A stretch of DNA of 64,000 nucleotides from Mycoplana rhizolycopersici (GCF_013378445.1 NZ_JABXYK010000001.1:496001-560000); one strand, 5' to 3'. Positions 1 to 10,285 are shown, numbered from the stretch's first letter. Numbers and translations: made by a program. The notes: generated from the letters alone by a model not told the origin.

Positions 1-440
1 AAGCCGCTTTGCCGGCTGAGGATGTCGGGACACTGAAGAAGGATGCTTCCGAGAACGGTGGAATCCGGATAACGAATGCCGGCAAGGGTGAGCGCCAGCA
101 TCATCCGCTGGAACGTCCGGTCCGGCGCAAGCTGGCAAAAGGCCGGCTGGCCCTGGAAGCGCGTATCGACCTGCACGGCATGATCCAGAGCGAAGCGCAT
201 GGTCTGCTGCTGAGCTTCATGATCCAGGCGCACGCGCGCGGGATGCGCCATGTGTTGGTGATCACCGGCAAGGGCGCGTCGATTGGAAGTGACGGGGCCT
301 TGAAGCGCGCCGTGCCGCTCTGGTTCTCGCTGCCGGAATTCAGGCCGCTGATTTCATCCTATGAGCCGGCGGCGCGCAATCATGGCGGCGAGGGTGCATT
401 ATATGTGCGGCTGGCGCGGGCGAAGGGGGCGCACGAATGA
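1..440 (+). CDS. Smr-domain protein, 5' end outside window
   Basis: The reading frame is open to the left edge, so the N-terminus is missing; the first in-window start-like codon (TTG at 9) need not be the true start. The visible part carries a complete Smr (small MutS-related) domain: DLHGM, then a helix, then VLVITGKGAS and finally NHGGEGALYVRL. In the family, the DLHG and TGKG loops belong to the nucleic-acid binding/nicking core. Stand-alone Smr proteins of rhizobia have no settled role. The stop overlaps the start of the next gene (ATGA), so the two are probably translationally coupled. Confidence 0.85.
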   Translation, partial: AALPAEDVGTLKKDASENGGIRITNAGKGERQHHPLERPVRRKLAKGRLALEARIDLHGMIQSEAHGLLLSFMIQAHARGMRHVLVITGKGASIGSDGALKRAVPLWFSLPEFRPLISSYEPAARNHGGEGALYVRLARAKGAHE

Positions 441-817
441 CCACCCCGTTTGGCGTTGCGGTGCGTCACCTGCGCTCCAGGAAAGGCGTCACGCAGAAGG
501 ATATGGCCGTGGCGCTCGGCGTCTCTCCGGCCTACCTGTCGGCGCTCGAACACGGGCGGCGCGGGTTGCCGAGTTTCGAGTTCCTGCAGCGGGTGGCCGG
601 TTACTTCAACATCATCTGGGATGAGGCGGAGGAGCTTTTCCGCATCGCCCGGATTTCCGACCCGAGGATCACCGTGGATACGGCCGGCCTGCCACCCGAA
701 TACACGGCCTTTGCCAACCGCCTCGCCGTCGAAATCGGCAATCTGCCGCCCGAGACGATCAGGCGGCTGGCCGGGATACTGGAAAAGGCCTGCAGTTCGC
801 GCCGGAAATCGCCGTGA
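437..817 (+). CDS. XRE/Cro-family helix-turn-helix regulator
   Basis: A 126-residue protein with one HTH_3 domain at about residues 8-62 (VRHLRSRKGVTQKDMAVALG, then VSPAYLSALEHGRRGLPS). The C-terminal half is short and helical, with no recognisable ligand domain. Its ATG overlaps the stop of the Smr gene (ATGA), so both are likely made from one mRNA. gyrB begins 132 bp downstream on the same strand. The targets cannot be told from the sequence. Confidence 0.85.
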   Translation: MTTPFGVAVRHLRSRKGVTQKDMAVALGVSPAYLSALEHGRRGLPSFEFLQRVAGYFNIIWDEAEELFRIARISDPRITVDTAGLPPEYTAFANRLAVEIGNLPPETIRRLAGILEKACSSRRKSP

Positions 818-904
818 TCCCCTGATTTCTGCCGCTATTGGCGGTCACACGGTTTGGAGAAACGAGGCGAAATCCCTATATTCGTCAAGCTGGAAAACCG
901 GTGA

Positions 905-3382
<2,478 letters not shown>

Positions 3383-3430
3383 GGCGGCGCCGCTGTTGCG
3401 GCCTGATCCAGTGTCGGAATCCGGATAATG

Positions 3431-3463
3431 AAATAGCCCCGCGACACTGTCGCGGGGCTATTT
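3431..3463. terminator. Bidirectional intrinsic terminator (gyrB / nitroreductase)
   Basis: A perfect 15-bp stem (3431-3445 with 3449-3463) closes a 3-nt loop. The stem begins AAATAGCCCC and ends GGGGCTATTT, so each strand has a T-rich tail. It lies between gyrB (+) and the convergent nitroreductase (-) and can serve both. Confidence 0.9.
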
Positions 3464-3478
3464 CTTTCGTCATGGCAC

Positions 3479-4078
3479 CTACTTGCTCGTGAAAGTGCCG
3501 TTAAAGACGACTTCCGACAACGGCCGGCGCGGACTCGGCGTTTCGCGCGCCTGCAAGAACTCCGGCAGCTTGGACTTGTCGCCGATGCGGCCGACCACGG
3601 CGGCGGCCTCCACGCGATAACCTTCGGGCAGCTGCAGGATTTCCCTGGCCTTGTCGAAGTGGATGCCGGTCATGCCATGGGCCTGATAGCCGGAAAGCTG
3701 CGCCTGAAGCGACAGTGCGCCCCATGCGGCGCCGGTATCGAAGGAATGACTGTAGGAGAGGCCTTCTTCGCTGGCACCGGGCGCCAGGAAATGCGACTTG
3801 GAGACGATGATGATCAGAGCGGAAGCATCCTTGGCCCAGCTCTGGTTGAAATCGTTCAGGATCGGGAACAACTTGTTCCACTCCGGGGTATCGCGCAGCG
3901 CATAGATAAAGCGCCAGGGCTGCGAATTGTAGGCGGACGGCGCCCAATGGGCCGCCTCGAGGATTGCGAGCACATCGCTTTCCGGCATCGTCTCGCCACT
4001 GTAGGCGCGCGGGGACCAACGGTTCAGGAAGAGGGGATCGATCGCGTGGTCGGCTTTGCGGCTATTGGCAGCAGTCAT
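3479..4078 (-). CDS. Nitroreductase-family protein (paralog 1)
   Basis: 199 residues with the FMN-dependent nitroreductase fold. The N-terminal motif FLNRWSPRAYSGE is followed by AAHWAPSAYNSQPWRFIYA, the FMN-contacting segment of the family, and the C-terminal part has GYRVEAAAVVGRIGDKSKLP. The family uses NAD(P)H to reduce nitro compounds, quinones or enones; the real substrate is unknown. It is read in the same direction as the DUF2218 gene upstream and could share its promoter. A second copy about as long lies at 6001-6597. Confidence 0.85.
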   Translation of the reverse strand: MTAANSRKADHAIDPLFLNRWSPRAYSGETMPESDVLAILEAAHWAPSAYNSQPWRFIYALRDTPEWNKLFPILNDFNQSWAKDASALIIIVSKSHFLAPGASEEGLSYSHSFDTGAAWGALSLQAQLSGYQAHGMTGIHFDKAREILQLPEGYRVEAAAVVGRIGDKSKLPEFLQARETPSPRRPLSEVVFNGTFTSK

Positions 4079-4173
4079 GGTAGGTCCTTTCAGGAAGTCG
4101 GCCGGTCTGGGAGAAGGAAACTGGCCGTTGGGGCCGCGCGCGTAGATCCGCGCCGGATAGGTTGGAAAAAGCG

Positions 4174-4464
4174 TTAGCTGGGTTTATTCCAGCTGATTCC
4201 CAACTCCTCGCGAAAGGCGAAGCGCTTGAGATGATCGGCAACAACGCCTTCGAGCCGTTCGGTCGAACCATTGCCGGGGACCTTGAGGGTCATCGTCAAC
4301 TGGTTTGCGTCGGCCGACAGGCGCAGGAACTGTTCGTCGCCAAATGGCACGTAGCCGGCCGCCGTATCGAACTCCACCGGGAATTTGTGGCTCCAGTGTT
4401 TGCAAAGCTGCTGCAGGTACCGGCTGGCGTTTGAGGTCTCGACCCGTGCGATCGATGAAGTCAT
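4174..4464 (-). CDS. DUF2218 family protein
   Basis: 96 residues matching the DUF2218 pattern by eye: VETSNASRYLQQLCKHWSHK, then VEFDTAAGYVPFGDEQFLRL and a C-terminal helix ending near LKRFAFREELGISW. The family is small, cytoplasmic and of unknown function, often found beside redox or iron genes. It is divergent from the HxlR gene at 4633, and two palindromes lie in the shared upstream region. It probably heads a unit with the nitroreductase at 3479-4078, 95 bp further on. Confidence 0.8.
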   Translation of the reverse strand: MTSSIARVETSNASRYLQQLCKHWSHKFPVEFDTAAGYVPFGDEQFLRLSADANQLTMTLKVPGNGSTERLEGVVADHLKRFAFREELGISWNKPS

Positions 4465-4512
4465 TCAGGTACTCTCCGGCCCGGACCGCGCAATTGCGCG
4501 CGTGGCAATATC

Positions 4513-4544
4513 GGTTCATATTTGAACCAGGTCCATATTTGGAC
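4513..4544. promoter_or_regulatory. Two tandem palindromes, probable HxlR operators
   Basis: Two perfect inverted repeats share the same 4-nt centre. The first is GGTTCA-TATT-TGAACC (4513-4528). The second is GTCCA-TATT-TGGAC (4531-4544). Their centres are 17 bp apart. They lie in the 168-bp divergent region between the DUF2218 gene (-) and the HxlR regulator (+). HxlR proteins are dimeric winged-helix regulators that bind such symmetric sites, commonly beside their own gene. Assignment to this HxlR protein is inference from position. Confidence 0.65.
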
Positions 4545-4632
4545 ATACATAACTGCACTTGAAAATTTGACAAGAAGTCATCGTTCCAGTTCCTGGTCAC
4601 ACGGATGTGACTATCGGCAAGGGAGGAAAGTG

Positions 4633-5013
4633 ATGGGTGCGAAGGCAGCAAATCGGCATATGAACGGCAACTGTCCGATCAGGGATGTGCTTGACCGTAT
4701 TGGCGACCAGTGGAGCACGCTCGTGCTGGAAGCGCTCGCCGACGAAACTCTGCGCTTCAACGAATTGAAACGAGCGATCGGCGACGTCTCCCAGCACATG
4801 CTGGCGCGAACGCTCCGACGACTGGAACAGGATGGGCTCGTTTCGCGAACCTTCTACCCGGTCATTCCGCCGCGCGTCGACTACGCGCTGACGCCGCTCG
4901 GCCGGTCTCTGCTGGAGCCGATCCGGGCGCTGACCGGCTGGGCTCGCGCCAATCACGCTTCGATCATCGCCGCACGCGACCAATATCGCGAGCGCGTGTC
5001 AGTTGAAACTTAG
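4633..5013 (+). CDS. HxlR-family transcriptional regulator
   Basis: 126 residues. Start set at ATG 4633, 7 nt after GGGAGGA; the frame is open further upstream (to 4522) but that would run through the palindromes. The sequence NGNCPIRDVLDRIGDQWSTL is the HxlR signature, with the conserved Cys after the N-terminus that is often redox- or electrophile-sensitive. The winged helix continues with LRFNELKRAIGDVSQHMLAR and ends in PPRVDYALTPLGRSL. The glutathionyl-hydroquinone reductase gene starts 21 bp downstream, so a quinone- or electrophile-sensing role is plausible. Confidence 0.9.
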   Translation: MGAKAANRHMNGNCPIRDVLDRIGDQWSTLVLEALADETLRFNELKRAIGDVSQHMLARTLRRLEQDGLVSRTFYPVIPPRVDYALTPLGRSLLEPIRALTGWARANHASIIAARDQYRERVSVET

Positions 5014-5034
5014 GACAGGACGAAAGGTACACCC

Positions 5035-5988
5035 ATGCTGGTGGATGGAAAATGGACAGCCGACTGGCAACCGGTCCAGGCGAAGGACGAAAAGGGTGGC
5101 TTCGTCCGCCAGATCTCCGGCTTTCGCAACTGGGTGACGCCGGACGGTGCGCCGGGACCGACTGGTGAGGGCGGCTTTGCCGCGGAGCCGGACCGCTACC
5201 ATCTCTACGTCGCCTATATCTGCCCCTGGGCGTCCCGTACGCTGATCGGCCGCAGCCTTAAGGGCCTCAAGGATGTGATCGGCGTTTCTGTGGTGGAGCC
5301 GGCGCTTACGCGGGAAGGCTGGCGCTTCGGCGACTATCCCGGATCGACCCCGGACGCTGTCAATGGCGTGACCTACATGCACGAGCTCTATACCCGCGCC
5401 GATCCACACTTTACCGGTCGCGCCACGGTGCCCGTGCTCTGGGACAAAAAGCGCGCCACCATCGTCAACAACGAGTCTGCAGATATCCTGCGGATGATGA
5501 ATGACGGGTTCGGCGCGTTCGCGTCGAGCGAGCTCGACCTCTATCCCGAAGCGTACCGCGCCGCGATCGATGCCTTCAACGAGCGCATTTATCCCAGTCT
5601 CAACAACGGCGTCTATCGCGCCGGCTTTGCCACCACGCAGCTCGCCTATGAGGAGGCGTTTCTCGAAGTGTTCGCGACGCTGGACCGGGTCGATGGAGAA
5701 CTGGGCGACAGGCGCTTTCTTTTCGTCGATCACCCGACAGAAGCCGACATCCGGCTGTTCGTGACGCTCGTTCGCTTCGACGCCGCCTATCATGGGTTGT
5801 TCAAGTGCAATCTGCGCAGGATCGCGGACTATCCGCGCCTGCGCCGCTTCGTGCGGCAGATGTACGATTGGCCGGGCATCGCGGAGACGGTCAATCTGGA
5901 CCACATCAAGCGGGGCTACTACTCGATCGCCTCGCTCAATCCGAGCGGCATTGTCCCCGTAGGACCGGCGCAGGAGCTGCTGTTCTGA
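5035..5988 (+). CDS. Glutathionyl-hydroquinone reductase (YqjG/PcpF/ECM4 type GST)
   Basis: 317 residues, typical of the Xi-class glutathione transferases. The catalytic motif is YICPWASRTLIGRSLKGLK, with Cys63 in CPWA, as in enzymes that remove glutathione from glutathionyl-hydroquinones. The N-terminal thioredoxin-like part is followed by the helical C-terminal domain with EADIRLFVTLVRFDAAYHGL and the RIADYPRLRRFVRQMYDWPG segment. It follows the HxlR gene by 21 bp and is very likely co-transcribed with it. It is convergent with the second nitroreductase, the stops only 12 bp apart. Confidence 0.9.
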   Translation: MLVDGKWTADWQPVQAKDEKGGFVRQISGFRNWVTPDGAPGPTGEGGFAAEPDRYHLYVAYICPWASRTLIGRSLKGLKDVIGVSVVEPALTREGWRFGDYPGSTPDAVNGVTYMHELYTRADPHFTGRATVPVLWDKKRATIVNNESADILRMMNDGFGAFASSELDLYPEAYRAAIDAFNERIYPSLNNGVYRAGFATTQLAYEEAFLEVFATLDRVDGELGDRRFLFVDHPTEADIRLFVTLVRFDAAYHGLFKCNLRRIADYPRLRRFVRQMYDWPGIAETVNLDHIKRGYYSIASLNPSGIVPVGPAQELLF

Positions 5989-6000
5989 CGTCGTATGTCT

Positions 6001-6597
6001 TCAGTCGGGCCTGAACACGCCCTCGAACGCAAAGGAGGAGACAGGGTTGCGCTGGCTTGGAACTTCACGAGCCTGCAGGTCGTCCGGCAGCGTGTCCTTC
6101 GAAGCAATCCTGCCGATCGCAAGCCCGGCCTCCACCCGGTATCCTTCCGGGACCTTGAGGTCTGAGACTGCCTTGTCCCGGTCGATTCCGGCCATGGCGT
6201 GCACGTGATAGCCGGTAAGGGTCGCCTGCAGCGCCAGCGCGCTCCAGGAAGCCCCGGTGTCGAAGGCATGCGTATAGGCAGGACGCATCTCGCCTGTGGC
6301 TGTGCGGTTGTGGGTCTTCGACAGGATGACGGCCAGCACCGAGGCATTCGGCGTCCAGCGCCGGTTGCCCTCGTCGAGCGTGTCGAGAATGGTCTTGAAG
6401 GCTTGCGTGCCGCGATGGGCGTAGACGAACCGCCACGGCTGGCGATTGCTGGCCGAGGGAGCCCAGCGCGCGGCCTCGAAGAGCCGCAGCAGATCCTCCT
6501 GCGGCATCGCCTCGCCCGTGAAGGCACGAGGCGACCAGCGCAGAAGGAAAACAGAATCGATATCGTGATCGGCGCGACGGCCGTTGATCTCTTGCAT
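6001..6597 (-). CDS. Nitroreductase-family protein (paralog 2)
   Basis: 198 residues from ATG 6597; an in-frame extension to 6705 is possible, but its residues do not resemble the family, and the shorter form matches the length of the 3479-4078 paralog. It shares with that paralog the pattern ADHDIDSVFLLRWSPRAFTG, EAARWAPSASNRQPWRFVYA and GYRVEAGLAIGRI. It is likely an FMN-dependent NAD(P)H oxidoreductase of unknown substrate. It is convergent with the hydroquinone reductase gene and has its own promoter region shared divergently with gabD. Confidence 0.83.
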   Translation of the reverse strand: MQEINGRRADHDIDSVFLLRWSPRAFTGEAMPQEDLLRLFEAARWAPSASNRQPWRFVYAHRGTQAFKTILDTLDEGNRRWTPNASVLAVILSKTHNRTATGEMRPAYTHAFDTGASWSALALQATLTGYHVHAMAGIDRDKAVSDLKVPEGYRVEAGLAIGRIASKDTLPDDLQAREVPSQRNPVSSFAFEGVFRPD

Positions 6598-6786
6598 GAA
6601 GCGTCCCGCGTTCGAATCGGCTGAAGGAAGAATGCGCCGATGACCGGATGATGTCGACGCACGAGTAGCGCCGCCCGCCGTGAACCGGCATGCAAATTTC
6701 GTCACTCAGCCGCAGCCGAGATTGTCCTCATGCGTGCAAACGGCCTATAACCTCGCCAACGAATTCATAACATGGGAGACGCTGCT

Positions 6787-8241
6787 ATGAGCCTGAATGA
6801 TACGACCCTCCTCCGCCAGGCGGCCCTGGTCGGCACACGGTGGATCGAGGCGGACCCGAAGAGTGGAATTGCGGTGAAGAACCCTGCGACCGGCGAGCTC
6901 GTCGGCTACGTTCCCAAGCTCGGTGCGGCGGAGACGAAGGAAGCGATCGCGGCAGCCGAAACGGCACAGAAGGAATGGGCGGCCCGTACGGCCAAGGAGC
7001 GCTCGGTCATCCTGCGCAAGTGGTTCGAGCTGATGATGGCCAATCAGGACGATCTCGGCCGGATCCTGACGATGGAACAGGGCAAGCCGCTTGCCGAGGC
7101 GAAGGGTGAGATCGCCTATGGTGCAAGCTTCATCGAGTGGTTTGCAGAAGAAGGGCGCCGCGTCTACGGCGACATCATCCCGGGTCACCAGAAGGACAAG
7201 CGCATCCTGGTGATGAAGCAGCCCATCGGCGTCGTCGCTGCCATCACGCCCTGGAACTTCCCCAACGCGATGATCACGCGCAAGGCCGGTCCGGCCTTCG
7301 CCGCCGGCTGCGCCATGGTGCTCAAGCCGGCGTCGCAGACGCCTTTCTCGGCCATCGCGATCGCTGTTCTCGCCGAGCGGGCGGGTTTTCCCGCAGGCCT
7401 TTTCTCTGTTGTGACCGGCTCGGCCCGCGAGATCGGCGCTGAAATGACCGCCAATCCGGTGGTGCGCAAGCTGACCTTTACCGGATCGACGGAAGTTGGC
7501 GCAGAGCTCTACAAGCAAAGCGCGCCGACCATCAAGAAGCTCGGCCTCGAGCTCGGCGGCAATGCGCCCTTCATCGTGTTCGACGACGCCGATCTCGATG
7601 CGGCGGTCGAAGGCGCGCTGATTGCCAAGTTCCGCAACAACGGCCAGACCTGCGTCTGCGCCAATCGGCTCTATGTCCAGGAAGGCGTCTATGATGCGTT
7701 CTCCGAAAAGCTTGCTGCCGCCGTCGGCCGGCTCAAGACCGGCAATGGTTTCGATGAGGGCGTCATTCTCGGTCCCCTGATCGATCAGGCGGCGCTGGCG
7801 AAGGTCGAAGAGCATGTGTCAGACGCGGTGTCCAAGGGCGGACGCGTCGTCCAGGGCGGCAAGCGGCATGCACTTGGCGGCACCTTCTACGAAGCGACGG
7901 TGCTTGCCGACGTGACGCCCGACATGGCAGTTGCGCGCGAGGAAACCTTCGGGCCGGTCGCACCGCTGTTCCGCTTCAAGGACGAGGCGGACGTCATCGC
8001 CCAGGCCAACGACACCGAGTTCGGGCTTGCCTCCTATTTCTATGCCAAGGACCTTGCCCGCGTGTTTCGGGTTGCCGAGGCGCTGGAATACGGCATGGTC
8101 GGCGTCAACACCGGGCTGATCTCGACGGCCGAAGCACCCTTTGGCGGTGTCAAGCTTTCCGGCCTCGGACGCGAGGGGTCGAAGTACGGCATCGAGGAGT
8201 TCACCGAGATGAAGTATGTCTGCCTCGGTGGTATTGCCTGA
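6787..8241 (+). CDS. gabD: Succinate-semialdehyde dehydrogenase
   Basis: 484 residues from ATG 6787, 8 nt after GGGAG; a start at 6772 would lack a good site. It is an aldehyde dehydrogenase of the GabD type: ITPWNFPNAMITRKAGPAFA, FTGSTEVGAELY, catalytic Glu in LELGGNAPFIV, nucleophile Cys in NNGQTCVCANRLY and the C-terminal FGGVKLSGLGREGSKYGIEE. The expected reaction is succinate semialdehyde plus NAD(P)+ to succinate. The next gene is an HpaI aldolase, whose classical reaction releases succinate semialdehyde, so the two could work in sequence. Lactaldehyde or glutarate semialdehyde are alternative substrates. Confidence 0.88.
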   Translation: MSLNDTTLLRQAALVGTRWIEADPKSGIAVKNPATGELVGYVPKLGAAETKEAIAAAETAQKEWAARTAKERSVILRKWFELMMANQDDLGRILTMEQGKPLAEAKGEIAYGASFIEWFAEEGRRVYGDIIPGHQKDKRILVMKQPIGVVAAITPWNFPNAMITRKAGPAFAAGCAMVLKPASQTPFSAIAIAVLAERAGFPAGLFSVVTGSAREIGAEMTANPVVRKLTFTGSTEVGAELYKQSAPTIKKLGLELGGNAPFIVFDDADLDAAVEGALIAKFRNNGQTCVCANRLYVQEGVYDAFSEKLAAAVGRLKTGNGFDEGVILGPLIDQAALAKVEEHVSDAVSKGGRVVQGGKRHALGGTFYEATVLADVTPDMAVAREETFGPVAPLFRFKDEADVIAQANDTEFGLASYFYAKDLARVFRVAEALEYGMVGVNTGLISTAEAPFGGVKLSGLGREGSKYGIEEFTEMKYVCLGGIA

Positions 8242-8256
8242 GCGGCTGATCCAGGA

Positions 8257-8279
8257 TCCGCCGGAAATCTTCCGGCGGA
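8257..8279 (+). other. Intercistronic hairpin between gabD and hpaI
   Basis: A perfect 10-bp stem (TCCGCCGGAA at 8257-8266 with 8270-8279) closes a 3-nt loop. No T-run follows, so it is not a normal intrinsic terminator. It may stabilise the gabD 3' end or lower read-through into the aldolase gene 36 bp later. Confidence 0.55.
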
Positions 8280-8315
8280 CGATAGCACAAGCCGACCCAA
8301 GGGAGGGTTCGAGCC

Positions 8316-9119
8316 ATGTCAGCTCCGAAGAATCCGTTCAAGGCTGCCCTGCGCAAGGGCGAATTCCAGCTGGGCCTCTGGGTCGCACTCGGCAGCGCCT
8401 ATGCGGCCGAGATCGCGGGCGGCAGCGGTTATGACTGGCTGTTGATCGATGGCGAGCACGGGCCGAGCGACATGCCGCTGATCGGGGCGCAGCTCGGCGT
8501 CTTGCGTGGCCGGCCCGCGCATGCGATTGTTCGCCCGCCGATGGGCGAAGCCTGGCTGCTGAAGCAGCTTCTGGACCTCGGCGCGCAGACCTTCCTTGTT
8601 CCGATGGTGGAATCGGCCGAACAGGCCAAGGCCTTGGTGCGGGCGGTTCGCTATCCGCCGGCGGGAATTCGCGGCGTCGGTGCCGGGCTCGGCAGGGCAA
8701 GCGATTTCAACCGCATCCCTGACTATCTGACGACGGCGAATGACGAGATCTGCCTCATCGTCCAGATCGAAAGCAGGGCGGGCCTCGCCGCACTCGATGA
8801 AATCGCGTCCGTCGAAGGCGTCGATGGTCTCTTCATCGGCCCTTCCGATCTCGCAGCCGACATGGGCTATCTCGGCCAGCCTTCGGTCGCGCCCGTTCAG
8901 GAGGCGATCCGCGACGCCTTCGTGCGGATCCATCGCCACGGCAAGGCACGCGGGATCATGACGGTGGCTCTGGACCAGGCGCATGAATATCGCGCCATGG
9001 GTGCCGACTTCATGGCGATCGGCACCGACGTCAACTGCCTGGTGAGGGCGATCGACGGTTTGCGCCGATCTTTCCTCGGAGTGCCCGTTTCGGGCGACCA
9101 AAAGGGCGGCGGCTATTAG
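8316..9119 (+). CDS. HpaI/HpcH-family class II aldolase
   Basis: 267 residues. It follows the family pattern from the start: FKAALRKGEFQLGLWVALGS, then YDWLLIDGEHGPSD (catalytic His in DGEH), RYPPAGIRGVGAGLGRASDF and the metal-binding Glu and Asp in IVQIESRAG and IGPSDLAADMGY. It resembles 4-hydroxy-2-oxoheptanedioate aldolase (pyruvate plus succinate semialdehyde), but 2-keto-3-deoxy-rhamnonate or -fuconate aldolases belong to the same family. ATG 8316 lies 8 nt after GGGAGG. It is convergent with the GntR gene and follows gabD with a 74-bp gap. Confidence 0.88.
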   Translation: MSAPKNPFKAALRKGEFQLGLWVALGSAYAAEIAGGSGYDWLLIDGEHGPSDMPLIGAQLGVLRGRPAHAIVRPPMGEAWLLKQLLDLGAQTFLVPMVESAEQAKALVRAVRYPPAGIRGVGAGLGRASDFNRIPDYLTTANDEICLIVQIESRAGLAALDEIASVEGVDGLFIGPSDLAADMGYLGQPSVAPVQEAIRDAFVRIHRHGKARGIMTVALDQAHEYRAMGADFMAIGTDVNCLVRAIDGLRRSFLGVPVSGDQKGGGY

Positions 9120-9162
9120 GTATACTCCGCAATCAATCGAATGGGGTACCCCGGCGTCCGGG

Positions 9163-10041
9163 TCAGTTGATCGACTGCAGCAGCGTTTCGCGTGCCGATT
9201 TGAGATGCTGGCGGCAGGCGCCTTCGATCTTCGCCGGATCGCGTGATTGCAGTGCCTCGATGTAGACGAGGTGCTCCTCCATCGCGCGAGCATTGCGCTG
9301 GCGCGCATTCGTCTTGTTCCATTGGTAGTGATAGTGGAAGACGATGGCGATGATATCGTAGAAGTCGACGATGAAGCGGTTTCGCGACGCCTGGTGGACG
9401 AGAAGGTGGAACTTCTCGTCCAGTTCCGAAAACTCGCGATACCGGTTGTCGACGTCGGCGAGGATTTCGCGATGAAGGGCGGCGATCGCATCCAGCTCGT
9501 TCCAGGCCGGATGGTCGTCCGGCAGGTGGGCGAAGGCCGCGGCCGACCGCAGTTCGAACATCTCGCGGACCTCCGTCAGCTCCAGTGCGAACTCCGGCGT
9601 AAAGCCCTTCAGCACCCAGTGGCTGTTCGGGCGCTTTTCGATCAGGCCGAAACGGCTGAAGCGGATCAGGAACTCGCGCACGCTCGTCGTGCCGGTACCG
9701 ATCTCGCGCGCCAGCTCCAGCTCGTTGATCTGCATTCCCGGTTCGGCACCGCCGGCAAGGATGCGCCGCATGAAGCTGCGCTCGATGATCTCGGAGAGTG
9801 AATCCGTCTCCTCGGTCGGGAAATAGTCCTCCGCAGAAGGCTTCCGCAGAACCGCCTTGCGGCGCTTCGACCATTCGATCAGCCCGATCTCTTCCAGCCG
9901 CGTCAGGATCGCGCGGATGGTGGTGCGGCTGACGCCGAGTTGGTTGCCGAGTTCCGGCTCCGACGCAAGGGAATCGCTGTTTTCCAGAAGCCCGAGGCAG
10001 CGGTTGAAGGCATCCTTGAAAACGGTATTCTGTTTGGCCAT
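9163..10041 (-). CDS. GntR-family regulator with two winged helices and an FCD domain
   Basis: 292 residues, 50-70 more than a usual FadR/VanR-type GntR protein. The extra length is a second DNA-binding domain. The first winged helix (about 5-68) has EPELGNQLGVSRTTIRAILT and RLEEIGLIEW. The second (about 85-150) has INELELAREIGTGTTSVREF and RFGLIEKRPNSHWVL. The C-terminal FCD ligand domain keeps putative metal ligands in ELDEKFHLLVHQ, EEHLVYIEAL and CRQHLKSA. It is divergent from the aldose dehydrogenase gene of the sugar cluster and is the likely local regulator. The ligand is unknown. Confidence 0.85.
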   Translation of the reverse strand: MAKQNTVFKDAFNRCLGLLENSDSLASEPELGNQLGVSRTTIRAILTRLEEIGLIEWSKRRKAVLRKPSAEDYFPTEETDSLSEIIERSFMRRILAGGAEPGMQINELELAREIGTGTTSVREFLIRFSRFGLIEKRPNSHWVLKGFTPEFALELTEVREMFELRSAAAFAHLPDDHPAWNELDAIAALHREILADVDNRYREFSELDEKFHLLVHQASRNRFIVDFYDIIAIVFHYHYQWNKTNARQRNARAMEEHLVYIEALQSRDPAKIEGACRQHLKSARETLLQSIN

Positions 10042-10204
10042 GGATCTCGCCGGTTGAATGGGTGGTGGAGCTGCGCTCCTTTAAGCGGTCACGGACACTT
10101 TAGCCAGCCAGGGTGAAATCTCGTTTCAGCTGCCTTCTGCCGTGGGCTCGGATACGAGTCACCCCGTCTGTCCGTCCAGCCACCATAATAACCATTGACC
10201 TCAA

Positions 10205-10230
10205 TCTGTCTATTGTAGATAAAAGACAGA
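10205..10230. promoter_or_regulatory. Inverted repeat in the GntR / aldose dehydrogenase divergent promoter
   Basis: Arms TCTGTCT (10205-10211) and AGACAGA (10224-10230) are perfectly complementary around a 12-nt AT-rich centre. The centre contains TAGATAAAA, which recurs at 12032-12040 in front of the binding-protein gene of the same cluster. It lies in the 244-bp divergent region and is a candidate operator for the GntR protein. Confidence 0.45.
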
Positions 10231-10285
10231 AGAGCACTTTGCATGCGGCCGTTGAGGAGCGGTGGCCTGCAGACGGGAGGATGCG

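Noticed and set aside
4522-4632. N-terminal extension of the HxlR regulator by 37 residues
   Set aside because: The extension would be translated through the operator palindromes and is not family-like; ATG 4633 has a good ribosome-binding site.
9143-9163. Short GGGGTACCCC palindrome and imperfect stem between the aldolase and GntR genes as a terminator
   Set aside because: The stem needs a bulged base and no T-run follows on either strand.
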